Of a DNA stretch of 59,077 nt, positions 26,399-34,744 are shown piece after piece. Positions within the stretch are counted from its first letter, which is position 1, and each line of letters opens with the position of its first letter. The position numbers and the translations under genes were made by a program. A model generated the notes under the pieces. That model ran no database searches, was not told the DNA's origin, and saw only the letters and a program-made list of their open reading frames with translations. This DNA is from Granulosicoccus sp. (GTDB taxonomy: Bacteria; Pseudomonadota; Gammaproteobacteria; Granulosicoccales; Granulosicoccaceae): NCBI GenBank assembly GCA_023300375.1, contig JALZWO010000142.1, positions 1-59,077 of the forward strand, read 5' to 3'.

Positions 26399-28822
26399 TC
26401 AGCGCTTGGTTGCAAAGAGAAGAGGAAAGACATCAGGATATCGACTGGCGTGACTGATCTTCAGTCCTGCCAGAATATGCTTTGGTAACTCTTCAACATC
26501 ACGCCTGTTTGCTTTGGGCAAGATAACGTTTTTGATGCCTATGCGTCTTGCAGCTATGAGCTTTTCTCGCACACCACCAATAGGCAGTACTTCACCGGTT
26601 AACGTAATCTCCCCTGTCATTGCAAATGAATTTTTCGGGCTCTTGTTTAATGCAAGGGATAGCAATGCACTCGTTATGCTGATGCCGGCACTAGGTCCAT
26701 CTTTGGGCGTCGCACCCTCTGGAACATGAATATGAACATGGCTTTTCAGGAACCACTCCGGATCAACACCAAATTTTTCAGCGTTGGTTGTTACGTAACT
26801 GTGTGCTATCTGCACAGATTCAGTCATCACTTTACCCAGTTGTCCTGTCACGGTAATGCCACGGTCCTTACCGTGGATTCGTGTTGCCTCTATGGGCAGA
26901 GTTGCACCACCCATCGCGGTCCAGGCAAGCCCTGTGATGACTCCCACGCCGCCTAGATGCTTTTCAAGGCGGAAAGGAGGTTCACCAACAAATTCGACAA
27001 GGTTACGGCCGCTGATACTCACTGATTTTGTCTTACCAAGAAGTTTGACAACGGACTTTCTCAACACGCGATGGAGGAGTTTTTCTAGGCTGCGCACACC
27101 AGCTTCCCGCGCGTAGCCTTCTATGAGGGCTTTGATGGCCGAATCAGATATTTTTACTTGTGAGGGTTTAACCTTATTACGCTCTAACAATCGTGGCCAT
27201 AAATGCTTTTTGGCGATATCCAGTTTTTCGCTAGCGATATAGCCACCAAGCCTAATAACATCCATGCGATCGAGCAATGGTCGTGGGATAGTGTCTAGTT
27301 GGTTTGCCGTACAGACAAACAAAACCTTTGAAAGATCAACGCGCAAGTCGAGGTAATGATCAAGGAATTCACTGTTCTGTTCTGGGTCGAGGACCTCCAA
27401 CATAGCTGATGCTGGATCTCCTTGATGCGAACTACCCATCTTGTCGATTTCGTCGAGCATGATGACCGGATTACAGACATCAACGTCTTTCAACGCTTGC
27501 ACCAGTTTGCCAGGCATCGCACCAATGTACGTTCGTCTGTGTCCTTTGATTTCTGATTCATCGCGCATTCCACCTACGCTAAATCTGTAGAATTTTCGGC
27601 CGAGGCATTCTGCTATGGACTTACCAATAGATGTCTTACCAACGCCGGGAGGTCCGACGAACAGCATAATAGAGCCGCTTATTTCCCCACGAAATGAACC
27701 CATAGCGAGAAACTCGAGGATACGCTCCTTGATGTCCTCAAGCCCAGCGTGGTCTCGATTAAGCACCGTTTTGGCTGATCGCAGTGAGAGTTTGTCTTGG
27801 CTATGGATACCCCACGGCAATGCGCTGAGCCAGTCCACGTAGTTTCTTGTCACGCCATACTCAGGTGAACCGGTCTCTAGGATCGACATTTTCGTAATTT
27901 CGTCGTTGAATCTCTTCTCGACGTGTTCTGGTGGTTGGCGCTTAGACATGCGAGATTTGAATTCATCGATGTCAGCTGTACGATCGTCTTTAGCAATACC
28001 CAGTTCGCGTTGAATCACTTTGAGTTCTTCGCGTAAAAAGAACTCTCGCTGGTGCTTGGACATTTTTTGTTCGACTTCGGAACGAATTTCGGCTTGCAGT
28101 CGTGCAACTTCCAGCTCTTTGTGGAGCATGACCAGAACGCGCTCCATGCGTTTCTGTAAATCGACGGTGTCGAGTATCTCCTGTAAGTCTGGCCCTAGAG
28201 CTGTAGTGATGGCTGCAGCGAAATCTGCAAGCGGGGAGGGATCGTTAAGATTAAAGTGATTGAGAAAATTCTTCAATTCTTCGTTGTAGAGAGGGTTAAG
28301 TGGAATCAATTCCTTGATCGCCTGAATAAGCGCCATGGCGTAGGCTTTGATTTCTGGTGTATTGCGGGTGCGATCGGCCGGATAACTCACTGATGCAGCG
28401 AAAGGAGCTTTGGCGCTAATCCAGTCCTCAATCAGAAAACGTTGCATGCCTTGGGCTATGAATTGAATCTTGCCATTGCCGCGCACGACGTTATGTAAAC
28501 GCACCACACAACCCATCTGAGCGAAATCTTCGGGAGATGCTTTATCCTGCTCATTGCTTTCACCGGCGTAGCATAAGCCCAGCAGGTGATGGTCCATCTT
28601 GGCCAGCCGCTTAAATGTGTCTTCCCATGGGTCTTCATCAATGACCAACGGCTGAACTTGCGCTGGAAAAAAAGGACGCTCGAAGATGGGCAGGAGTAGT
28701 AGCTTACTGGGTAAATTTTGCTCAGGCAAAATGAGCTCGGTGCCCGTATTGCTAGAGTTTGAGTCAGAATCTGTGGTGGTTGACTCCACAACTACCGATT
28801 CGTCGCGCTTTTTTCGAGCCAT
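26399..28822 (-). CDS. lon: ATP-dependent Lon protease, AsrA type
   Basis: An 807-residue LonA-family protease. Domains in order: LON substrate domain (about 40-240), coiled coil, AAA+ ATPase with Walker A GPPGVGKTS (about 390) and MLDEIDKMG, then the protease domain with Ser in PKDGPSAG (about 706) and Lys in GGVREKLIAARR (about 750). The pre-LON linker and sequence are close to Pseudomonas AsrA, a heat- and aminoglycoside-responsive second Lon, rather than to E. coli Lon. The ATG at 28822 gives MARKKRDESVVVE; the longer frame adds eleven residues. A heat-shock-like promoter lies upstream. Confidence 0.94.
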   Translation of the reverse strand: MARKKRDESVVVESTTTDSDSNSSNTGTELILPEQNLPSKLLLLPIFERPFFPAQVQPLVIDEDPWEDTFKRLAKMDHHLLGLCYAGESNEQDKASPEDFAQMGCVVRLHNVVRGNGKIQFIAQGMQRFLIEDWISAKAPFAASVSYPADRTRNTPEIKAYAMALIQAIKELIPLNPLYNEELKNFLNHFNLNDPSPLADFAAAITTALGPDLQEILDTVDLQKRMERVLVMLHKELEVARLQAEIRSEVEQKMSKHQREFFLREELKVIQRELGIAKDDRTADIDEFKSRMSKRQPPEHVEKRFNDEITKMSILETGSPEYGVTRNYVDWLSALPWGIHSQDKLSLRSAKTVLNRDHAGLEDIKERILEFLAMGSFRGEISGSIMLFVGPPGVGKTSIGKSIAECLGRKFYRFSVGGMRDESEIKGHRRTYIGAMPGKLVQALKDVDVCNPVIMLDEIDKMGSSHQGDPASAMLEVLDPEQNSEFLDHYLDLRVDLSKVLFVCTANQLDTIPRPLLDRMDVIRLGGYIASEKLDIAKKHLWPRLLERNKVKPSQVKISDSAIKALIEGYAREAGVRSLEKLLHRVLRKSVVKLLGKTKSVSISGRNLVEFVGEPPFRLEKHLGGVGVITGLAWTAMGGATLPIEATRIHGKDRGITVTGQLGKVMTESVQIAHSYVTTNAEKFGVDPEWFLKSHVHIHVPEGATPKDGPSAGISITSALLSLALNKSPKNSFAMTGEITLTGEVLPIGGVREKLIAARRIGIKNVILPKANRRDVEELPKHILAGLKISHASRYPDVFPLLFATKR

Positions 28823-28861
28823 AGTGTTGCAGCTACGTGAGTTGTGAGATAACAATATAAA

Positions 28862-28889
28862 AAGATAGGCCGCTTTACTGGTATTTCAA
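28862..28889 (-). promoter_or_regulatory. Candidate sigma-32 promoter of lon
   Basis: Reading the minus strand, TTGAAA is followed after 14 bases by CCTATCTT, close to the sigma-32 pattern (TTGAAA, 13-15 bases, CCCCATNT). It ends 40 bases before the lon start. AsrA-type Lon genes are heat-inducible, which fits. Confidence 0.45.
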
Positions 28890-28946
28890 CGGGCTAAATG
28901 CTTTAAAGCGACTTTTTCTACTTTCAACTGAAGACTACAAGCTCAG

Positions 28947-30962
28947 TTACGAAGATCCTTGACCCGATAGCATTGCCTGTAGGCCTTGCAAAGCATCTTG
29001 TCCAACAGCACGTGACTGTTCGTTTGATTCCGCACCGAGCTCCCCCAATGTGACCACATCCTCGTGCGGCAAGTCATCAAGAAACCGGCTTGCATCGCAG
29101 GCGTTGGTTTCTCCAAATTGCTGGCGAGCACGTGAGCGAGTAAAGGTCAGGGTATGCTGTGCACGTGTCATGCCGACATAAGCTAATCGGCGCTCTTCTT
29201 CGATTGAATCCTCTTCTATACTGTTGCGGTGAGGAATTAAATCTTCCTCCATGCCAACCATGAAGACGTGTGGGTATTCAAGACCTTTGGCAGAGTGCAG
29301 TGTCATCAACTGCACTTGGTTGTTGTCAGAGTCGTCGTCCTGTCGGGACAGCATATCGTGCAAACACAACGAACGAATAACCTCTGATAGGGGTTGCTCT
29401 TTTTGATCGCTATCGGTCAACAGCCGTTCGATCCAGGCAAATAGTTCATTAACGTTTGCTAGAGCACGCTGCACTTTTGGTGGGGAGTCAGATTGCTTAT
29501 CAACCCAGTCGGTGTAGTCGATATCATCAAACATGCCTTTGATGACAGCCAAGGTATCGCCTCGCTCTGCGTTGTCTGCAGTTAGAGTGAGCCAATTAGC
29601 GAATCGTTGCAAGCGGTATAGAGCCTTACCCGACAGTAAGGATTCTAGACCCAGATCGTGGCATGCAGCGAACAGACTGCAGTTACGCGTGCGTGCGTGT
29701 TGACCAAGTTTACTCAGTGTTGTTGGGCCTATTTCCCGTCGTGGGGTATTTACACACCGGAGAAATGCGGTGTCGTCATCTGGATTGACCAATAGTTTTA
29801 AGTACGCCAGCATGTCTCTGATTTCGATTTTGTCGAAAAACGAGCTACCTCCACTAATGGTGTAGGGAATTTGTTTTTCACGCAGTGCTTGTTCGAAAGG
29901 GCGCGACTGGAAATTGCTTCTGTACAGGATTGCGAAATCGCCCCAAGCCGTACCTTTTTGATAGTGTTTAGTTAGGATTTCTGCGGCGACCCATTCGGCC
30001 TCATCTAGCGTGTGCTTGCAGACCGAAATACGCAGTGGATCACCAACGCCAAGATCACTCCAGAGACGTTTTTCAAAGTCGTGCGGATTGTGGCTGATCA
30101 CGGCATTAGCGCAGCGAAGAATGCGCTGGCTAGAGCGGTAATTCTGCTCGAGTTTGATGACTCTCAGATTTGGGTAATCAGTCTTGAGGTTCATTAGATT
30201 TTCTGGTCGCGCACCACGCCAAGAGTAGATCGATTGATCATCATCTCCCACGGCCGTAAATGAGCCAAATTTGTCGACCAGCAAGCGCACTAATTGGTAT
30301 TGCGCGCCGTTGGTATCTTGGTATTCATCAACTAGCAAATGTCTGACTCGGCCACGCCATTTTTCGCGGATATCCGTGTGTTCCCGCAGTAGCTTTACCG
30401 GGAGGCTTATGAGGTCGTCAAAATCAACCGAGTTACAGGCTCTAAGGAGTTCGTCATAGCGCGCGTAAAGCGCTGCAGCAATGCGCTCTCGATCGTCTGT
30501 TGCGTTGCCTGCGGCTGCAACGGGTTCAATGAAATCGTTTTTCCATTTTGAAATCTGGTTTTGTAGGTCACGCTCTTCGATTGCGCTGTTTGCCTCGCTA
30601 ATCAGCTCGCGCAGTGCACTGGCAGAGTCGTTTTGATCCAAAATAGTGAATCCCTTACGTAAACCGATAGCCTCTCCATCCTTATGTAGAATATCCATGC
30701 CTAGTCGGTGGAACGTGGCGATGGTCAAACCACGGGTTTGTGACGGTTGGAGCTGTTTTTTCAAGCGTGTTCGCATCTCGACAGATGCTTTGTTGGTAAA
30801 CGTGACAGCTATTATCGATTTTGGCGAATAATTTTGCTTTTCAATCAGCCAAGCGATTTTCTGAGTGATAACACCTGTTTTTCCACTACCTGCGCCGGCG
30901 AGTACCAATAGAGGCGTTGTGAAGTGCGTTACTGCGGCTAATTGTTGAGGATTAAGAGCCAT
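28947..30962 (-). CDS. rep: ATP-dependent DNA helicase Rep
   Basis: A 671-residue superfamily 1A 3'-5' helicase that helps the replisome through DNA-bound proteins. Visible motifs: Q-motif LNPQQLAAV, Walker A AGAGSGKT (Lys28), Ia VTFTNKAS, II VDEYQDTN, III DDDQSIYSWRGA, IV EQNYRSSQRIL, V LMTLHSAKGLEYPHV and VI RRLAYVGMTRAQ. The overall match and length favour Rep over UvrD. The start at 30962 gives MALNPQQL, matching the family; a GTG at 31019 would add nineteen residues. It lies upstream of lon on the same strand, separated by 124 bp. Confidence 0.95.
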   Translation of the reverse strand: MALNPQQLAAVTHFTTPLLVLAGAGSGKTGVITQKIAWLIEKQNYSPKSIIAVTFTNKASVEMRTRLKKQLQPSQTRGLTIATFHRLGMDILHKDGEAIGLRKGFTILDQNDSASALRELISEANSAIEERDLQNQISKWKNDFIEPVAAAGNATDDRERIAAALYARYDELLRACNSVDFDDLISLPVKLLREHTDIREKWRGRVRHLLVDEYQDTNGAQYQLVRLLVDKFGSFTAVGDDDQSIYSWRGARPENLMNLKTDYPNLRVIKLEQNYRSSQRILRCANAVISHNPHDFEKRLWSDLGVGDPLRISVCKHTLDEAEWVAAEILTKHYQKGTAWGDFAILYRSNFQSRPFEQALREKQIPYTISGGSSFFDKIEIRDMLAYLKLLVNPDDDTAFLRCVNTPRREIGPTTLSKLGQHARTRNCSLFAACHDLGLESLLSGKALYRLQRFANWLTLTADNAERGDTLAVIKGMFDDIDYTDWVDKQSDSPPKVQRALANVNELFAWIERLLTDSDQKEQPLSEVIRSLCLHDMLSRQDDDSDNNQVQLMTLHSAKGLEYPHVFMVGMEEDLIPHRNSIEEDSIEEERRLAYVGMTRAQHTLTFTRSRARQQFGETNACDASRFLDDLPHEDVVTLGELGAESNEQSRAVGQDALQGLQAMLSGQGSS

Positions 30963-31097
30963 GCAGTAAGGAGTGTCGTGTGCCGCCGAAGGGGAGCCAA
31001 TTGTACGTTGAATTGTCACGAATGCGCGGTTGGTGAAAAACTTCTTAGTGGAGCCGTATACTGTGGTCTTCCGGTGTCACGAATCTAGGGTTAAAAC

Positions 31098-31889
31098 ATG
31101 TATTGCGATCTAGAAGCTGCGATGAGTTCAGCTCAGAAAGCAGCTGATGCAGCTGCACAAACCATCAAAGAATTTCTCGATAATGGGAACTGGCAAGTCA
31201 GCTACAAGTCAGACGATTCGCCTGTTACAGAAGTTGATGTGGCGGCTGAAAAGGCCATTCGTGATGTGTTGATGGAAGCTTTGCCTGAGGCCGTGTTCTT
31301 TGGCGAAGAAACAGGTAAAAGTGGCAGTAGTGAGAGCGCTGAGTTACTTTGGTTGGTGGATCCCATCGATGGCACGAAGAGCTTTGTGCGTAACATGCCA
31401 TTCTATTCAACGCAGATTGCACTCGCCGTTGACCAGCGATTGGTAGTGGGAGTCTCCAATGCGCCAGCGTATGGCGAACGTCTAGTAGCTACTGAAGGTA
31501 GCGGTGCTTGGCTGAACGGCGAGAGGGTTTATGCTAGGGAGAATATAGTGTCCATTGAAGACGCTTTTTTGTCCTCTGGCAATTTAGGCTCTTTGGCTAA
31601 TGATCCTGAGGCTTGGATTCGCTACGCTGGGCTGGTGTCACGTGCGCGTCGAGTGCGTGGATACGGTGATTTTTGCCATTATCATCAACTGTGTTGCGGG
31701 CAGTGTGACTTGGTGGTCGAATCGGATGTCAATATTCTCGATATTGCTGCTTTGAGCGTGGCTGTTAGAGAATCTGGAGGTGTAATCACTGATCTGTCTG
31801 GTGCTGAAATTGTACAAACCACCACTTCAGTGTTGGCTGCCGCTAATCCAATTTTGCATGACAAGGCGCTTCAACTACTCAATGCCTAA
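31098..31889 (+). CDS. Inositol-monophosphatase-family phosphatase, HisN-like
   Basis: A 263-residue Mg-dependent phosphatase. Metal-site motifs are FFGEETG (Glu70-71) and LVDPIDGTKSF (Asp88, Asp91), plus a third Asp in NILDIAAL. The DPIDGTKSF form and the RGYGDFCHY stretch near residue 193 resemble the histidinol-phosphate phosphatases (HisN) found in actinobacteria and many proteobacteria more than CysQ or SuhB. It could therefore dephosphorylate histidinol-phosphate, but PAP or inositol phosphate remain possible. An AGGG Shine-Dalgarno sequence supports ATG 31098. It is divergent from rep and 38 bp upstream of the cyclase gene. Confidence 0.82.
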   Translation: MYCDLEAAMSSAQKAADAAAQTIKEFLDNGNWQVSYKSDDSPVTEVDVAAEKAIRDVLMEALPEAVFFGEETGKSGSSESAELLWLVDPIDGTKSFVRNMPFYSTQIALAVDQRLVVGVSNAPAYGERLVATEGSGAWLNGERVYARENIVSIEDAFLSSGNLGSLANDPEAWIRYAGLVSRARRVRGYGDFCHYHQLCCGQCDLVVESDVNILDIAALSVAVRESGGVITDLSGAEIVQTTTSVLAAANPILHDKALQLLNA

Positions 31890-31927
31890 ATCTTTGGCTG
31901 ATCAGTCTTCCTGCAGATCTCTGCCCT

Positions 31928-33238
31928 GTGATCGAAACGCTACCACCACTTGATGCTAATCCATTGACCATTCCATTCTACAAACGTACACACCGCACAT
32001 TGGCTCTCGGCTTGTTTCTGCTGTTGGTGTACCTACTGCTGTTGATGACAGGTCTGGGTATTTTTAGACTGTACTTTGCATTTGACTGGGCTCCAGATAG
32101 TCAATCTGATCGACTATTCAACATGAGCATTTATGGCGGTCAGTCATTAAACGTATTTGAAGCCAAGCCATTTGGACAATTATTCTGGCTATCCCAGGCT
32201 TGTCTTATTGTATTGGCGTTTTGCATGCCGTTCTTTCGGGTTGCTGGCGCATTGGTGCTTGCCACCATAGCGACGGCTGCAGTAGTAACGATGCATTTGA
32301 GATTGCCCGCATCGAGCACTGGAACGCCGTTGGAGTTCGAGCTTCTTATGTTGTTAGTGCTGGTGCTTATTTATCTTTTGCTGGCTTACATCGCTAGTGT
32401 GCGAGATCACAAAAAAGTGAGCAGTTTGTTGTCCAAGTTTGTTCCGCGAGAAGTTAGTGATCAATATCAGCATAGCCTTGAGCCGCTATCTCTAGCCGGA
32501 GAGGAGCGTGAAATAAGTGTGCTCTTTTGTGACATTCGGGGTTTCTCTTCAACGGCACAAGAACTTGACTCCGCTCAGCTGGCAACTTGGCTCAATGAAT
32601 ATTTCACGCTTGTTAGTAAGATTGTCGTGCGCTACCGAGGCAGCATAGACAAGTACATGGGAGACAGCGTCATGGCAGTCTGGGGCGCGCCAATCGCTAG
32701 CCAGACGCACGCTTACGATGCCTTGCAAGCCGCTCTCGATATACGACAAGAATTACGGTTACTCAATGATTCTCTTGAAGCCAGATTATTGCCAACTATT
32801 AGTATCGGTATTGGAATCAGCACGGGGTTGGCATTGGTAGGGCCCCTAGGTTCAGAGCACCGGATGGATTACACAGTGATTGGAGAAACTGTCAATGTTG
32901 CCCAGAGTCTAGAGCGGCAGACGCGAAAGTATCATGTGCCCATCATTGTCGGAGATAGCACCGTTGAGGATCATTCTGACCTTCTTTTTCGTGAACTCGA
33001 TACGGTTAAAGTGAAGGGTAGGGAAGAGCCTGTCACGATATACGAACCCCTTTGTGCCGTTGCTGATGCCAACGAGCTGTTGCTAGAGCACCTTGCGACT
33101 CACGAAAGGGCAATGACGGCTGCGTCAAGTGGTGAGTGGGAATCTGCGGCAGAATTGTTCACGCAATTGCGGGATGACTGGGGGCCTGCAAAAATGTACG
33201 ACATTTACTTAAAGGGGATTGAGCAGGCACGTTCCTAA
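31928..33238 (+). CDS. Class III adenylate/guanylate cyclase, membrane-bound
   Basis: A 436-residue protein starting with GTG. The N-terminal 160 residues hold three or four membrane helices with one short loop. The cyclase domain runs from about 195 to 350: metal-binding Asp202 in FCDIRGFSS, Asp246 in DKYMGDSVMAVWGAP, and the YTVIGETVN block. The transition-state Arg normally found in the NxxxR motif is replaced: Asn323 is followed by VAQS, so residue 327 is Ser. The C-terminal 80 residues look like a TPR-type helical pair, common behind such cyclases. Activity needs testing. Probably expressed with the phosphatase 38 bp upstream. Confidence 0.85.
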   Translation: MIETLPPLDANPLTIPFYKRTHRTLALGLFLLLVYLLLLMTGLGIFRLYFAFDWAPDSQSDRLFNMSIYGGQSLNVFEAKPFGQLFWLSQACLIVLAFCMPFFRVAGALVLATIATAAVVTMHLRLPASSTGTPLEFELLMLLVLVLIYLLLAYIASVRDHKKVSSLLSKFVPREVSDQYQHSLEPLSLAGEEREISVLFCDIRGFSSTAQELDSAQLATWLNEYFTLVSKIVVRYRGSIDKYMGDSVMAVWGAPIASQTHAYDALQAALDIRQELRLLNDSLEARLLPTISIGIGISTGLALVGPLGSEHRMDYTVIGETVNVAQSLERQTRKYHVPIIVGDSTVEDHSDLLFRELDTVKVKGREEPVTIYEPLCAVADANELLLEHLATHERAMTAASSGEWESAAELFTQLRDDWGPAKMYDIYLKGIEQARS

Positions 33239-33326
33239 CTCAGATGTTTTGCTTTGCAGTGACCGATGTTCTGTTCATGGGCCAATGCTATTTGTCCGAT
33301 GGTAGAACTCAACATAGAAAATGGAT

Positions 33327-34040
33327 TCACAGCGCAGGCGTGTAGCGCATCCAGTCGTGACCGTTAAAGTGCTCTTGCGGATGAAAGTCAGTTTTATATT
33401 GCATTTTTTGACTGCCATCCACCCAGTAACCCAGGTAGAGATAAGGGTGGGACATGGCTCTGCAGAGCTCAATTTGTTGCAATATGCAAAATTTCCCTAG
33501 CCCACGTTGCGCGTGTACTGGATCGAAAAAGGTGTACACAGCGGACAGGCCATTGGCTGTTGCATCGGTGACAGCGACAGCAATAATTTTGTTATTAAGT
33601 CTTACATCAACAAAAAGCGACTCTCCCCAAGGATTGAGTAGAAACCGCGAGAAATCCTCTGGCTCTGGATCGTCCATCCCTCCGTCTGGGTGACGCGCCT
33701 TGAGGTAACGGACGTACAGGTCAAAATACTCGTCAGTAAACCTAGATTTTTCGTAACTGACGGTTAAATTTTTGTTCTTGGCAATGTTACGTTTATCGGT
33801 ACGTCTGGGCCTGAATGCTTCGCAGCAAATGCGCACGGGTACACAGGCCGAACATCCAGTGCAGCCAGGGCGGTAAACGTATTCGCCTGAACGACGAAAT
33901 CCGTTTTTTATCAACTGGTTGTAGACTGCCCGGGGCTGTGGATGGTGGGGGTCAGCATAGATGTTGATCGCTTGGCGATTGTCCAAATAGCTGCATTCGT
34001 TCTCAGATCCCTGGTAGAGCTTGATTCTTTGCTGCGGCAT
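33327..34040 (-). CDS. bpt: Aspartate/glutamate leucyltransferase Bpt
   Basis: A 237-residue leucyl-tRNA-protein transferase that adds Leu to N-terminal Asp or Glu, marking proteins for ClpS/ClpAP. The ATG at 34040 gives MPQQRIKLYQG; the open frame runs back to 34100. Typical segments are PRAVYNQLIKNGFRRSGEYVYRP, the Cys-rich CTGCSACVPVRI loop, RHPDGGMDDP, YTFFDP and YLYLGYWVDGSQKMQYKTDFHP. It is usually next to aat and infA; here it stands alone. The adjacent divergent region carries two hairpins. Confidence 0.92.
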   Translation of the reverse strand: MPQQRIKLYQGSENECSYLDNRQAINIYADPHHPQPRAVYNQLIKNGFRRSGEYVYRPGCTGCSACVPVRICCEAFRPRRTDKRNIAKNKNLTVSYEKSRFTDEYFDLYVRYLKARHPDGGMDDPEPEDFSRFLLNPWGESLFVDVRLNNKIIAVAVTDATANGLSAVYTFFDPVHAQRGLGKFCILQQIELCRAMSHPYLYLGYWVDGSQKMQYKTDFHPQEHFNGHDWMRYTPAL

Positions 34041-34135
34041 TGCGTGTATCGTACCAGAGGTAGGAGAGAGCTCAGAATTGAATGTTTTTCTGTAAAACAC
34101 TTATCAAATATTGTAGTAAATTGTCACGTTATCGT

Positions 34136-34169
34136 GGTTTCGCTTCGAAACCCCAACTTTGCTTTTTTT
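34136..34169 (+). promoter_or_regulatory. Terminator-like hairpin in the leader of the 34242 gene
   Basis: GGTTTCG and CGAAACC form a 7-bp stem with a CTT loop (34136-34152); ten bases later comes a run of seven T (34163-34169). No plus-strand gene lies upstream that would need terminating, so an attenuator for the following gene is possible. Confidence 0.4.
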
Positions 34170-34194
34170 AGAATGGTATTGTGCTCGGATGTCA

Positions 34195-34218
34195 AGCAGG
34201 TGGGTCTCCACACCTGCT
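34195..34218 (+). promoter_or_regulatory. Second leader hairpin before the 34242 gene
   Basis: AGCAGGTG and CACCTGCT form a perfect 8-bp stem around an 8-base loop, 23 bp before the start codon and just before its Shine-Dalgarno sequence. With the hairpin at 34136 it makes a structured leader. Confidence 0.45.
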
Positions 34219-34241
34219 GATTCTCAATAAAGGGGTTCAGC

Positions 34242-34685
34242 ATGGCTACTTCCGTTCTTCAAAATACGTCGCGTATGGTCCTCCGACAAGTGAGGTTTCC
34301 CTCGTTTTTTCGTGCCGTAACCGAAACACTGTTGTTTTCAGGTGTATTTTTGGCTGCTGGTCATGTCAGCTTAGGAGCCCCACTTTTAGAAATGCTCGGA
34401 CCGATGGTCCCCATCGTCTTCGTCATGATGCTTTCTATGGTGATTAGCGGTGTCTATCGACGCGAAATCAACAATTCAATAATGAACCTATTCATACATT
34501 CAGTTTATGGTTACGTGTTTGGATCAGTGATGTTTGTTGCCAGTGTCTATGTGTTTGCACCGCAGTTCGCTACGTTGAAGTTTCAGTTCTTCTTTCTGTT
34601 CTTTTCGTTCTTCATCATGAACACTATGCGTCCCCTAATCAGTGGTACAGATTTCATGGACGGCGGCGGTCGTCGCACCAACTAG
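34242..34685 (+). CDS. Small membrane protein resembling the N-terminus of EpsB_2-type sugar transferases
   Basis: A 147-residue protein with about four membrane helices (residues 25-45, 51-70, 80-102, 113-130). The stretch VMMLSMVISGVYRREINNSIMNL followed by two helices recalls the membrane head of exopolysaccharide sugar transferases of the EpsB_2 type, but no CoA-binding or transferase domain follows. It ends in a hydrophilic GGGRRTN tail. It is either a truncated remnant or a stand-alone membrane protein. A good AAGGGG Shine-Dalgarno sequence supports the ATG, and the leader is structured, so it is probably expressed. The stop codon lies in an ACTAG repeat. Confidence 0.65.
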   Translation: MATSVLQNTSRMVLRQVRFPSFFRAVTETLLFSGVFLAAGHVSLGAPLLEMLGPMVPIVFVMMLSMVISGVYRREINNSIMNLFIHSVYGYVFGSVMFVASVYVFAPQFATLKFQFFFLFFSFFIMNTMRPLISGTDFMDGGGRRTN

Positions 34686-34744
34686 CTGCTCGTGACTAGG
34701 CTTCCGCGACTAGGCGTCCTCCGCAACTAGCCGTCCGCAACTGA
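34681..34744. repeat. Degenerate ACTAG tandem repeat between convergent genes
   Basis: ACTAG occurs at 34681, 34695, 34709 and 34726, with a variant ACTGA at 34740, spaced 14, 14, 17 and 14 bases, separated by similar GC-rich stretches (CTTCCGCG, CGTCCTCCGCA, CCGTCCGCA). ACTAG reads TAG on the plus strand and TAG on the minus strand, and it supplies the stops of both neighbouring genes. Confidence 0.7.
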
